DNA of 33,163 bases from Gemmatimonadota bacterium. GTDB taxonomy: Bacteria > Gemmatimonadota > Gemmatimonadetes > Longimicrobiales > Gaopeijiaceae. A program made the position numbers and the translations under genes. Numbering within the stretch: position 1 is the stretch's first letter; each line of letters opens with the position of its first letter. Below the pieces are notes generated by a model that saw only the letters and a program-made list of their open reading frames with translations, made no database searches and was not told the DNA's origin. The stretch is from contig JAPPNO010000002.1 in assembly GCA_028873845.1 (NCBI GenBank), positions 1 through 33,163 on the forward strand, written 5' to 3'. This document shows positions 16,138-23,716 of the stretch, one piece after another.

Positions 16138-16809
16138 CTACGCCTCCACCACCTGTTCCGGACCACCCAACTCCCGGATCGCCGCCAGCAGGCGTGCTTC
16201 CATCTCCTGCCGATCGGTGCGGGCACGGTCGAGTCCTTCCCTGAGGCGCTTGTCCGCTCGATCCAGCCTCCCACTCAAGCGCTCGTCCACTTCCTGCAGC
16301 CGCTCGCCGAAGCGCTTGTCCACCTCCTCCAGCCGCTCGCCAAAGCGCTTGTCCACCTCATCCAGCCGGCCGCCGACCTCCAACCGCATTCGGTCGAACT
16401 CGTCCCCAAAGCGCTTGTCCACGTCCTCCAGCTGGCCGCCGACCTCCAACCGCATTCGGTCGAACCCGCCCTCAAGGCGTTTGTCCCAGCGATCCAGCCG
16501 CTCGCCAATGTCCTCACCCATTCGGTCGATCCGGTCCCCAAGGCGCTTGTCCCTGCGATCCAGCCGCCTACCAATGTCCTCACCCACTCGGTCGATCCGG
16601 TCCCCAAGAGCCTTCAAACCATCCTCGACGTGCCTGAAATCGTTCGCCTTAAGCCGCTCGTACAAGCTGTCCACCGCGTCTCGAGCAGCCCTTTCGGCAA
16701 CAGGCTGGAACATTCGCAGCAGTGCCCAGAACGCGCCCACGACCGATCCCGCCATGCCGATGAGCAACGCCAGAGTGGGCAACACGTCTCCCCAATCCGG
16801 CCAATTCAT
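16138..16809 (-). CDS. Membrane-anchored protein of 11-residue coiled-coil repeats
   Basis: Not assigned to a named family. A 223-residue protein: one N-terminal span (LPTLALLIGMAGSVVGAFWALL), then about 12 degenerate 11-residue repeats (DKRFGERLEEV, DKRLGDRIDRM and similar), then a short Arg/Glu-rich tail. The 11-mers predict a long right-handed coiled coil or amphipathic helix. Start M14 of the open frame is chosen: GGAAGG lies 8 nt upstream, whereas the first ATG (16846-16848) overlaps a TAGAAT -10 element and has no SD. Borrelia Bdr-type and LEA-like proteins have similar 11-mers, but with a different architecture. Monocistronic, convergent with the transferase gene. Confidence 0.8.
   Translation of the reverse strand: MNWPDWGDVLPTLALLIGMAGSVVGAFWALLRMFQPVAERAARDAVDSLYERLKANDFRHVEDGLKALGDRIDRVGEDIGRRLDRRDKRLGDRIDRMGEDIGERLDRWDKRLEGGFDRMRLEVGGQLEDVDKRFGDEFDRMRLEVGGRLDEVDKRFGERLEEVDKRFGERLQEVDERLSGRLDRADKRLREGLDRARTDRQEMEARLLAAIRELGGPEQVVEA
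16270..16600 (-). repeat. 66-nt tandem repeats (22 aa = two 11-mers)
   Basis: Within the coiled-coil gene a 28-nt core at 16372-16399 recurs identically at 16438-16465, and a second segment at 16511 recurs at 16577; both pairs are spaced 66 nt. The DNA identity exceeds what protein periodicity alone requires and points to recent duplication of 22-residue units. Confidence 0.75.
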
Positions 16810-16846
16810 CTGGACACCCTTCCTCCCCGTGGACTCTGCCTGCTTC

Positions 16847-16852
16847 ATTCTA
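16847..16852 (-). promoter_or_regulatory. -10 element TAGAAT of the coiled-coil gene
   Basis: On the minus strand GTGT-TAGAAT-G, about 37 nt before the chosen ATG. No convincing -35 is visible. The hexamer is the same as that before the oxidoreductase gene at 11645. Confidence 0.35.
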
Positions 16853-16965
16853 ACACGAACGCGGCACCGACGCCGCTCGTGGGCTCAGTGCCAAGATCGG
16901 TCCGGGGAGCGGGCGCACACATGGTCGGATGGGACGGTAGCGACTATGGTCCTGCGATCAGGGTA

Positions 16966-17313
16966 TCAGCAGCACGAGGCCGGAATGATGAACACCCAGA
17001 CCTCGCCCGAGCCCACCGTCCACGGCTGCGACAGCACTTCTCCCCCTGCCAGGAACCTGATCCGCAGCTGGATCTCGGGAAGGTACCACGTCAACCGGAA
17101 GGTGGCCTCGCCCTTGCCACGCACGATACCGAGACGTCTCGCGCCGTATTCCTGGGAGAGGTAGACCGTCGCCTGGTTGAAGTTGTCGTTCCGCACCTTG
17201 ATGACCACCTCGCTGCCTTCCTCCCCGGGGGCACCGCCGGTCGTGATGCATCCGGCGGCGAAAAGGAGGACCGCGAGGGGGAGCCTGCGGAAAGCGGGAC
17301 TGCCGGCGAACAT
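16966..17313 (-). CDS. Small lipoprotein of unknown function
   Basis: A 115-residue predicted lipoprotein: MFAGSPAFRRLPLAVLLFAAGC gives a basic n-region, hydrophobic core and lipobox AAGC. The mature part reads like a beta-sandwich (VVIKVRNDNFNQATVYLSQ, RRLGIVRGKGEATFRL) and ends in CC. Similar lipoproteins occur in Gemmatimonadota genomes, from memory, but I cannot name a function. ATG 17311-17313 has AGGAGG 5 nt upstream. It follows the outer-membrane-type gene by 44 nt and may be the last gene of the ccm transcript. Confidence 0.8.
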   Translation of the reverse strand: MFAGSPAFRRLPLAVLLFAAGCITTGGAPGEEGSEVVIKVRNDNFNQATVYLSQEYGARRLGIVRGKGEATFRLTWYLPEIQLRIRFLAGGEVLSQPWTVGSGEVWVFIIPASCC

Positions 17314-17357
17314 TGTGGCCTCCTCCTGGTGCTGGCACAGAGTGCTGTCAGACTCCC

Positions 17358-18728
17358 TCACCGCCGGTACGGCTGCCAGGCACCGGGCCTGACAGGCACG
17401 TGCAGCACCGAGAACGGAGGCTCGGCACCGCGGACTGCAAACAGTGGCACGCCACCGTGTTCCCCTACTCGCACGATTTCGCGGCAATTGAGCGGAGAGG
17501 GGTCGCCCGTTTGTATGTAGTCACCGTTGTCAAACCGAATCGGCTGACCCGCCTCGAACCATTCGTGCCCCTCCGCGTAACGCCCCGCAAACACCAGGCC
17601 GGGCGGCAGTTCCCGAACCGGGACCCACGGGGGGCCGACCAGGGTGTCCCCCGCCGCCGTCACCCGAATGCCGACGCTCTCGCCGGTCGAGAGACAGAGT
17701 GCTCCGGCCGTCCCCTCCGGCACCTCCGGCTCCGTCTCCCGTGCCACCACCACCGTATCCGGCGGCGGCGCGGGCAGGGTCACCGTATCCGGCGCGGGTG
17801 CCCGCCGTCCGCGGCACAGAGCCCTCATCCCCCCACAGAACGCCACCGACCCCAGCACCCCGAACTTCCGGGAGCGGAAGGTGGTCTCCCCATCGTACTG
17901 AAGACCCAGCGCGAAGGCGCCCACCCGGATCCCGCCCAGGTCGATCTGTACGCCCGCGTTGGCGTCGAAGCCGTTGAACTCCGCCATCAGGTTGACAAGC
18001 CGGTGGTCGCCCAGGCCGAAGTGGACCGCGGCCCCCGCGAAGACCCCGCGCGAATCCGTCTCCCGGTAGAACTCCAGGTGGCGGCCGGCCTGAAACAGTC
18101 CGCCTCCCCATCCCCCGTGCAGCGTCACGTCGTAAGGGGCCGAGCCGGCGAAACCAGGGAAGACGAGCGTCCCCACCACGTAAGGGCTGAAGTTCCCGCC
18201 GAAGTCCTCCGCGCCGGGCGTGCCGCGGGTCACCCGCCAGTCCGGATAGCCGAGCCGATTGGGCTGCAGATCGCCGGAGTCCCCGTCGCCGAACGAGGGC
18301 GAAGTCACATAGCGGAATCCAGCGGCCAGCCCGAGACCCCGCGTGGCCGGACGCAGCGCCCACCGCCCGAACGCCCCGTAGATCCTGCCGCCGCGGTCAC
18401 GGTCCGCCCAGTGCTGAAGCGTGGCCCCCACCTCTACACGATCGAAGAGTCCGAGCGCCAGCGATCCGTCCGAGAACCACCTCTCGAACCTCCCGTCCGT
18501 CCCGACCGTCTCGCCCCGGCTGTCGGGAACGACGGTCTCCGCGGCCGATACCCCGAAGCCGGAATAGGTCGCGGTGAATGCCAGGTGGGGAAGAACCAGC
18601 GCCACGGGGATGTCGATGAGGCCCGAGCCGTACCGGAGGGTGGCGGGCATCGTGCCCACCCTTTGCGCCGCCCCCGGCGAGACCACGAACGCGAGGGCCA
18701 GGAGTATGAAGGCAGGCGTGCGCGTCAC
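17358..18728 (-). CDS. Secreted, outer-membrane-type beta-rich protein
   Basis: About 456 residues. A signal peptide (TRTPAFILLALAFVVSPGAA-QR) is followed by ~270 residues of alternating beta strands with many Gly/aromatic turns (FRYVTSPSFGDGD, VTLHGGWGGGLF, VHFGLGDHRL), resembling an outer-membrane barrel, then a Pro-rich linker with repeated P-DTV motifs and a ~110-residue C-terminal domain. No family was recognised. The GTG at 18726-18728 keeps the signal peptide intact; a GTG three codons earlier is possible; no ATG lies before the signal peptide's core. It begins 32 nt after the ccmD-like gene, so it is likely cotranscribed with ccm genes. Whether it serves cytochrome c export is unknown. 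Confidence 0.75.
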   Translation of the reverse strand: MTRTPAFILLALAFVVSPGAAQRVGTMPATLRYGSGLIDIPVALVLPHLAFTATYSGFGVSAAETVVPDSRGETVGTDGRFERWFSDGSLALGLFDRVEVGATLQHWADRDRGGRIYGAFGRWALRPATRGLGLAAGFRYVTSPSFGDGDSGDLQPNRLGYPDWRVTRGTPGAEDFGGNFSPYVVGTLVFPGFAGSAPYDVTLHGGWGGGLFQAGRHLEFYRETDSRGVFAGAAVHFGLGDHRLVNLMAEFNGFDANAGVQIDLGGIRVGAFALGLQYDGETTFRSRKFGVLGSVAFCGGMRALCRGRRAPAPDTVTLPAPPPDTVVVARETEPEVPEGTAGALCLSTGESVGIRVTAAGDTLVGPPWVPVRELPPGLVFAGRYAEGHEWFEAGQPIRFDNGDYIQTGDPSPLNCREIVRVGEHGGVPLFAVRGAEPPFSVLHVPVRPGAWQPYRR

Positions 18729-18760
18729 CTCGGACACCGGGGGAAGTCTTCCACGGACAG

Positions 18761-18970
18761 CTACCCCCCGTCCGGGCTCGCGGAATCTCCCAGCCGCTTG
18801 AGTTGCCGCGCGATCATCCAGACCCAGACCAGGATCAGGAGCCAAACGGCCGCGTAGGCCAGGAGGACGTGGACATAGGGGCGCAGCGCACCCCGGCCGG
18901 CCTCCTGGGCGAGGAGCGAGGCGGGCGTGGTGAGCAATAGCAGACCGATGGCGAGGCTTCGAGAGATCAT
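18761..18970 (-). CDS. ccmD: CcmD-like small membrane protein
   Basis: A 69-residue protein with two hydrophobic segments. The second (PYVHVLLAYAAVWLLILVWV, then a basic RQLKRL) has the CcmD layout: a short periplasmic lead with Tyr, one span, basic cytoplasmic tail. CcmD helps CcmABC release holo-CcmE. The first segment (AIGLLLLTTPASLLAQ) looks like a cleavable signal peptide, which classical CcmD lacks. The ATG overlaps the ccmC stop as ATGA. The assignment rests on position and topology because the family is short and poorly conserved. Confidence 0.68.
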   Translation of the reverse strand: MISRSLAIGLLLLTTPASLLAQEAGRGALRPYVHVLLAYAAVWLLILVWVWMIARQLKRLGDSASPDGG

Positions 18971-19668
18971 GTGAGTGCTTCGTCCGTTTCGCCGGATACG
19001 ACCGCCGGCCGGCGTCTGCGCAGCCGTTCGACCGCATAGCGGAAGGTGAAGAGACCGAGGAACAACAGGGTGAAGCCGGCCAGCGACGTCAGCAGCGTGG
19101 CCAGCATGTCGGAGGGCAGCGTGGGACCATCGGGCTTCAGGACGGTGGGTTCCGGGTGGATTGAACGGAACCATTCCACGCTGACATGGATGAGGGGGAT
19201 GTTGAGCGAGCCGACCACGGCCACGACCGCGGCGAAACGCTTTCCGCGCCTGGGATCCACCACCGAGCCGCGGACCAGGAAGTAGCCCAGGTAGGTGAAC
19301 CAGAGGATGAGCGTGAGTGTCAGGCGGGGATCCCACTGCCAGTAGGTGTTCCACGCGACCCGTGCCCACAGCGGACCCGTGATGAGCATGATCGCGCCGA
19401 AGACAAGGGCGCCTTCGGCCGCGGCGACGGCCGCCGCGTCCGCGCGCTCGTCCTCGAGCCACAGGTAGACCGCGCTCGCGACCGCCACGATGCCGACGGC
19501 GAGGAAGGTGGTCCATGCCGCGGGCACATGTATGTAGAAGATTCTCTGGACTACGCCCTGCGAGGCCTCGTTGGGCACCCAGAAAGCCACCATCCAGTGT
19601 ACGAGCAGGATCGTGGCCACTCCGGTCGTCACGAGAGCGAGTCCCGTGATCCTGCCTCTGGTCGACAT
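18967..19668 (-). CDS. ccmC: Haem-handling protein CcmC
   Basis: Six-span inner-membrane protein, 233 residues, that loads haem onto CcmE. The tryptophan-rich WWD region appears as WNTYWQWDPRLTLTLILWFTYLGY, and conserved periplasmic-loop histidines occur before it (FYIHVPAAW) and after it (PLIHVSVEWFRSIHP). Length and topology match CcmC rather than the longer CcsA. It starts 22 nt after ccmB and ends in an ATGA overlap with the ccmD-like gene. Confidence 0.95.
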   Translation of the reverse strand: MSTRGRITGLALVTTGVATILLVHWMVAFWVPNEASQGVVQRIFYIHVPAAWTTFLAVGIVAVASAVYLWLEDERADAAAVAAAEGALVFGAIMLITGPLWARVAWNTYWQWDPRLTLTLILWFTYLGYFLVRGSVVDPRRGKRFAAVVAVVGSLNIPLIHVSVEWFRSIHPEPTVLKPDGPTLPSDMLATLLTSLAGFTLLFLGLFTFRYAVERLRRRRPAVVSGETDEALT

Positions 19669-19690
19669 TGGTTTTCGTTCCGTTCCGGTC

Positions 19691-20368
19691 CTATTCGTCG
19701 CTTACATGGCGGAAAAGGGCGGCACCGATGAAGACCGACCCCACCGCGAAGGCCCATAGCAGGCGCACCGAACCCGAAATCTCGGGCCAGGGGCGCTCCA
19801 GGAAAACCCGTGCCGTCGACGTCGCCCCGAAAAAAATGACGGGGACGAGGAGCGGGAAGGTCAGCACGGGGAGCAATGTGTCACCGAGCGAGCTGTGCCG
19901 CGACATCCGCCCGAAGAAGGTGCCCGTGGCCGCCAAGCCGATCGTGCCGGGCAGGAGGACGGCCGCGTGGGCGGCCGGCGAGCCCTGGTCGCGCACGTCG
20001 AGGAAGGCGGTGAGCGAGAGGAAGGTGAGGGCGGTGACGAGCCAGATGACGGCCAGGTTCGCGGCCGTCTTGCCCAAAAAGATTGCGGGGCGGGAGACGG
20101 GGGTGAGAAGGAGATGACGGAAGGCGCCCTCCTCCTCCTCCGGGTCGAAGATGCGGCCCGCGCCGGCGGTCGAGGCGAAGAGGATGACGAGCCAGGTGAG
20201 AGCCGCGGCCACGTCACGGCCCGCGACGGCGGTCTGGTCCAGGGCGAAGGCGAAGAGGAAGCCGGCGAGGACCACAAAGGCGATCATGGAGAGGAGGCGG
20301 CCGCCGGTGCGGAACTCGAGGCGCAGGTCCTTGAGGGTGATCAGCCAGGCGCGGCGGAGCTCGTTCAC
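19691..20368 (-). CDS. ccmB: CcmB, membrane subunit of the haem ABC transporter
   Basis: A 225-residue, six-span permease subunit that works with CcmA and CcmC to release haem-loaded CcmE. Family features: LKDLRLEFRTGGRL at the N-terminus, the DPEEEEGAFRHLLLTPVSR loop that contacts CcmA, and the PLLVPVIFFGA span. The GTG start (20366-20368) overlaps the ccmA stop as GTGA. Confidence 0.94.
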   Translation of the reverse strand: MNELRRAWLITLKDLRLEFRTGGRLLSMIAFVVLAGFLFAFALDQTAVAGRDVAAALTWLVILFASTAGAGRIFDPEEEEGAFRHLLLTPVSRPAIFLGKTAANLAVIWLVTALTFLSLTAFLDVRDQGSPAAHAAVLLPGTIGLAATGTFFGRMSRHSSLGDTLLPVLTFPLLVPVIFFGATSTARVFLERPWPEISGSVRLLWAFAVGSVFIGAALFRHVSDE

Positions 20369-21072
20369 GACGGGTCTGCCGGGGTGGGCGAGAAGAACCG
20401 GAGGAGGTCGACGGCGTCGGCCGCGCCGGTCTCGCCGTCGTGGACCTTGTGGCCGCGCTGAAGCACGACCACGCGGTCGGCGAGGCCCTGGCAGCGGCGC
20501 AGGTCGTGGGTGACCAGGACGATGATGCTGCCCGCCGCGCGGCGCGCTCGCAGGGTGGACTCGAGGGCGGCCGCGGCTGACGGGTCCAGTCCGGTGAAGG
20601 GTTCGTCGAGGAAGAGGATGTCGGGGTCGTGGAGCAGCGTTCGGGCGAGGGCCACGCGCTGGGACTGTCCCCGTGAAAGGGCTTCTACGCGGGTGTCGGC
20701 CAAGGCGGCCGCGCCGATGGTGTCGAGGGCCCGGGCCACGGCGCTGCGGGGCTCGGGGACCGCGTGCACCGACGCGAAGAAGGTCAGGTTCTCGGCGACG
20801 GTGAGCTTCCGGTAGAGCCCCGTCCGGTGCGATACCAGCCCCACCCTTCCCCGCCACCCCGGATCCGCGCCCGAGACCGGCGATCCGTCCAGGAGCACTT
20901 CGCCCCGATCGGGTCGTCTCTCTCCACTCAGCGCGCGCAGCAACGTGGTCTTCCCGGCGCCGTTCGGCCCCACTACGGCCACGATCTCCCCACCACCGGC
21001 TACAAGGTCCACCCCGTCAAGGGCCCGCGTGGGTCCGTAGGTGCAGACCAGCCGTTGTCCTTCCAGCGTCAA
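20365..21072 (-). CDS. ccmA: CcmA, ATP-binding subunit of the haem ABC transporter
   Basis: A 235-residue ABC ATPase. Walker A GPNGAGKTT (~35-43), Q-loop region VGLVSHRTGLY, signature LSRGQSQRVALA, Walker B ILFLDEP, H-loop VTHD. CcmA drives holo-CcmE release. Start is a TTG (21070-21072) with GAGGGGG 5 nt upstream; no ATG or GTG precedes the conserved core in frame. A 132-nt gap with a hairpin separates it from the CcmI-like gene, so it could be regulated separately from ccmE-ccmF. Confidence 0.93.
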   Translation of the reverse strand: MTLEGQRLVCTYGPTRALDGVDLVAGGGEIVAVVGPNGAGKTTLLRALSGERRPDRGEVLLDGSPVSGADPGWRGRVGLVSHRTGLYRKLTVAENLTFFASVHAVPEPRSAVARALDTIGAAALADTRVEALSRGQSQRVALARTLLHDPDILFLDEPFTGLDPSAAAALESTLRARRAAGSIIVLVTHDLRRCQGLADRVVVLQRGHKVHDGETGAADAVDLLRFFSPTPADPS

Positions 21073-21178
21073 GCGAGCCCCCTCATGCGCCCTTCCGGCC
21101 GGCCGGGATGGTCGCGATCAGGGTTACGGGCGGGGCCATGGTCAATTGCGCCCCCGCGGGCGGGCCGAGCCAGCCGGC

Positions 21179-21200
21179 CGGTCGCTTGCTCCAGCGACCG
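21179..21200 (-). terminator. 8-bp stem-loop after the CcmI-like gene
   Basis: Perfect inverted repeat CGGTCGCT (21179-21186) / AGCGACCG (21193-21200) with a 6-nt loop, 4 nt past the stop of the CcmI-like gene and inside the ccm operon. There is no U-tract, so it is more likely a processing or stability element, or a leaky terminator that lowers expression of ccmABC, than a strong terminator. Confidence 0.45.
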
Positions 21201-21204
21201 CCAA

Positions 21205-21636
21205 CTACTCTCCACCCCCCAACCCCTCCCCACACCGCGCACAGAACCGCGCCCCCAACCGATTAAGGTATTCGCACCCCGAACACTGCATCCCCTCCCG
21301 AATCGCCCTGCGCAACTCCGCGATCTCCTCCTCCAGCTCCCTCGACGCCCGGTCCGGTCCACGCCCACCGCCCTCCCCCTGGTCCCCCAGATGCTCCAAC
21401 GCCTCCCGCGACAGCTCCGTCCTCAGCTGCCCGTAGTCGTTCTCATCCAGCTTCCCGGTCGCGCGGTCGTACTCCAGATCGCGCAGCGCCGTCAGCGCCA
21501 CCCGGCGCCGCGCCGCCCCCTCGTCGAACACGTCGTCCCCGTCGTACATCGGCGCGCTCTTCCCCGAGAACACCGGCTCCAGCACGAACAGCAACACTCC
21601 CGCCCCCAGCAGCACCCCGCCGATCAGCACGCTCAT
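21205..21636 (-). CDS. CcmI-like N-terminal module with C-terminal zinc ribbon
   Basis: A 143-residue protein. The N-terminus is a single span (VLIGGVLLGAGVLLFVLEPVF). Then VALTALRDLEYDRATGKLDENDYGQLRTEL matches the start of CcmI/CycH, the apocytochrome-handling factor, where REIEFDYATGKL-type segments occur. Instead of TPR repeats it has a charged helix and a zinc ribbon CSGC-x11-CARC. It lies between ccmF and ccmA, supporting a role in cytochrome c maturation. Its ATG has no SD and overlaps, as ATGA, the end of a 9-codon frame that itself overlaps the ccmF stop. Confidence 0.78.
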   Translation of the reverse strand: MSVLIGGVLLGAGVLLFVLEPVFSGKSAPMYDGDDVFDEGAARRRVALTALRDLEYDRATGKLDENDYGQLRTELSREALEHLGDQGEGGGRGPDRASRELEEEIAELRRAIREGMQCSGCEYLNRLGARFCARCGEGLGGGE

Positions 21637-21658
21637 GCCCGGCCCAACCGGCCCGCGT

Positions 21659-23707
21659 TCACCCCGCCGCCCCCGCCGGAACCGGCTTGCGCACCGCCCT
21701 CTCCCTTTCCCGCGCCGCCGACGGCACGGGCACCCCCCGCGGCGGCCACAGCCCCACGAGCGTCCCGATCGCCACGATCAGGCCCCCGGTCCAGATCCAC
21801 GGGACCAGCGGCAGCACTTTCACCTCGAAGGTCGCGCGGTCGGTGCCGGTCTCCAGGTCCTTGGGGATGACGTACAGGTCCTCCAGCACGGAGCTCGAGA
21901 TCCCCACCTCGGTGGACGTCTGTTCCATGACCGGGTAGAACCGCTTCTCCGGCCGCAGGACGCCGATCCGCTCGCCGTCGCGGTACGCCGTCAGGAGCGC
22001 CGTCCAGCGCCAGTCGTTCTCCTGCACGTCCTCGGCCGCCCGGGGGCGCGTGTGCGACAGGCTCTCGTAGACCAGGCGGTACTCGCTCCCCAGCGCCGAG
22101 CGCACGGTCATCGCTTCGCCCGGCACCATCTCCTGCTCGACGCGCGCGTCGAAGGCCGCCCCCGCCAGCCCCGTGAATACCAGCGCGACCCCCGCGTGCA
22201 CGATGTACCCGCCCCACCGCCGCCGGTTGCGCTTCACGAGACTGCGAAACGCGCTCACGACCCCCTCGCCGGCGATCCGCGCCCGCGCCTTCGTCCCCTT
22301 CCAGAACTCCGTCACCACGATCGTCATCACGAATGCGGCGAGCGCAAAGGTGGCCAGCGCCATGCCGTGGCGGACGCCCGTGGCCAGCAGAACCGCCAGC
22401 GTCACCACCCCCATCGCCACCGGAAGGGTGAAGTTCTTGCGCAGGTTCCGCTTCGACGCGCGCCGCCACGCGATCACCGGCCCGATCCCCATCAGCGCCA
22501 GCAGCATCAGCCCCAGCGGGATGTTGACGCGGTTGAAGTACGGCGGCCCCACGTTGCGCGTCTCGCCGAAGAAGCCCTCGGTGATGAGCGGGAAGAGCGT
22601 CCCCCAGATGACCGCGAAGGTGACGCCGATGAAGAGCAGGTTGTTGAAGAGGAAGGCCGACTCGCGCGACAGGAACGACTGGATCCGGTTCTCGGGCCTG
22701 AGCGACGGCAGCCGGTGGATGATCAGGATCGCGGCGAAGATCGCCATCCCGCCCATGAAGCCCAGGAAGATGTACGCAATGGTCAGGTTCTCGGCGAAGC
22801 TGTGCACCGACTCGATCAGCCCCGAGCGGGTCAGGAAGGTGGCGAAGATGGTGAGCAGGAAGGTGAGGACCACCAGCACCATGTTCCACACCTTGAGCAT
22901 CCCCCGGTTCTCCTGGATCTGGATCGAGTGGAGGAAGGCGGTGGCGGTCAGCCAGGGGAGCAGCGACGCGTTCTCGACGGGGTCCCAGAACCAGTAGCCG
23001 CCCCACCCCAGCTCCTCGTACGCCCACCGCATGCCGAAGATGATCCCGAGGGTGAGGAAGAACCAGCTGAGCAGGATCCACCGCCGGGTGACCGCGATCC
23101 AGCGCGAGTCCAGGCGGCCGGTGAGGAGCGCGGCGACCGCGAAGGCGAAGGGGACGGCGAAGGCCGTGAACCCCAGGTAGAGCGTGGGGGGATGGATCGT
23201 CATCCAGTAGTTCTGCAGCTGGGGATTGAGGCCCAGGCCGTTGAAGCGCGTGAACCCCAGCCGCTCGAAGGGGTTGACCTCGGCGAAGAGGAGGACGATG
23301 AGGAGGAAGGAGAGGATGCCGAGAAGCGTGCCGCTCACATACGGCATGAACTCCCGGTTGCGCCGCCGGTTCAGGAAGACCGCGAGCGACGAGAAGACCG
23401 AGAGGAGGAGCGTCCAGAAGACCAGCGACCCGCGCTGTCCGGCCCAGAGTCCCGCAACCTTGAAGTAGGTGTCGAGTTCGCGGTTCGAGTAGTTGACGAC
23501 GTAGTAGTACTCGTACCGGTCGCCAAGGAAGGCCGCGATGATCCCCGCCGAGACGAGGACCAGCAGAATGGTGACGACGTGGACGGTGCGTTCGCCGCTC
23601 AGCACCAGGTCGCCGCGGCCGATCCTGCCCCCGGCGAACGAGACGGCGGTTCCCCAAAGGGCGACGGGGAGGGCGATCCAGAGGGCGATCTCGCCCAGGA
23701 TCGTCAC
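21659..23707 (-). CDS. ccmF: Cytochrome c haem lyase subunit CcmF
   Basis: A large polytopic membrane protein of 682 residues that takes haem from CcmE and joins it to apocytochrome c. The WWD domain is WGGYWFWDPVENASLLPWL; nearby histidines lie in MTIHPPTLYLGF and TAFLHSIQ; ~15 spans and a late periplasmic domain (VESLSHTRP region) are as expected. The GTG start (23705-23707) lies 9 nt after the ccmE stop, with no clear SD, which suggests translational coupling. It is the longest gene of the operon. Confidence 0.96.
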   Translation of the reverse strand: MTILGEIALWIALPVALWGTAVSFAGGRIGRGDLVLSGERTVHVVTILLVLVSAGIIAAFLGDRYEYYYVVNYSNRELDTYFKVAGLWAGQRGSLVFWTLLLSVFSSLAVFLNRRRNREFMPYVSGTLLGILSFLLIVLLFAEVNPFERLGFTRFNGLGLNPQLQNYWMTIHPPTLYLGFTAFAVPFAFAVAALLTGRLDSRWIAVTRRWILLSWFFLTLGIIFGMRWAYEELGWGGYWFWDPVENASLLPWLTATAFLHSIQIQENRGMLKVWNMVLVVLTFLLTIFATFLTRSGLIESVHSFAENLTIAYIFLGFMGGMAIFAAILIIHRLPSLRPENRIQSFLSRESAFLFNNLLFIGVTFAVIWGTLFPLITEGFFGETRNVGPPYFNRVNIPLGLMLLALMGIGPVIAWRRASKRNLRKNFTLPVAMGVVTLAVLLATGVRHGMALATFALAAFVMTIVVTEFWKGTKARARIAGEGVVSAFRSLVKRNRRRWGGYIVHAGVALVFTGLAGAAFDARVEQEMVPGEAMTVRSALGSEYRLVYESLSHTRPRAAEDVQENDWRWTALLTAYRDGERIGVLRPEKRFYPVMEQTSTEVGISSSVLEDLYVIPKDLETGTDRATFEVKVLPLVPWIWTGGLIVAIGTLVGLWPPRGVPVPSAARERERAVRKPVPAGAAG

Positions 23708-23716
23708 GGGAGGGCT

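Noticed and set aside
16270-16600. CRISPR-like array
   Set aside because: The 66-nt periodic repeats are in frame and encode an 11-residue protein repeat; there are no unique spacers or cas genes.
16846-16848. Upstream ATG as start of the coiled-coil gene
   Set aside because: It overlaps the TAGAAT element and has no SD, while M14 has GGAAGG at good spacing.
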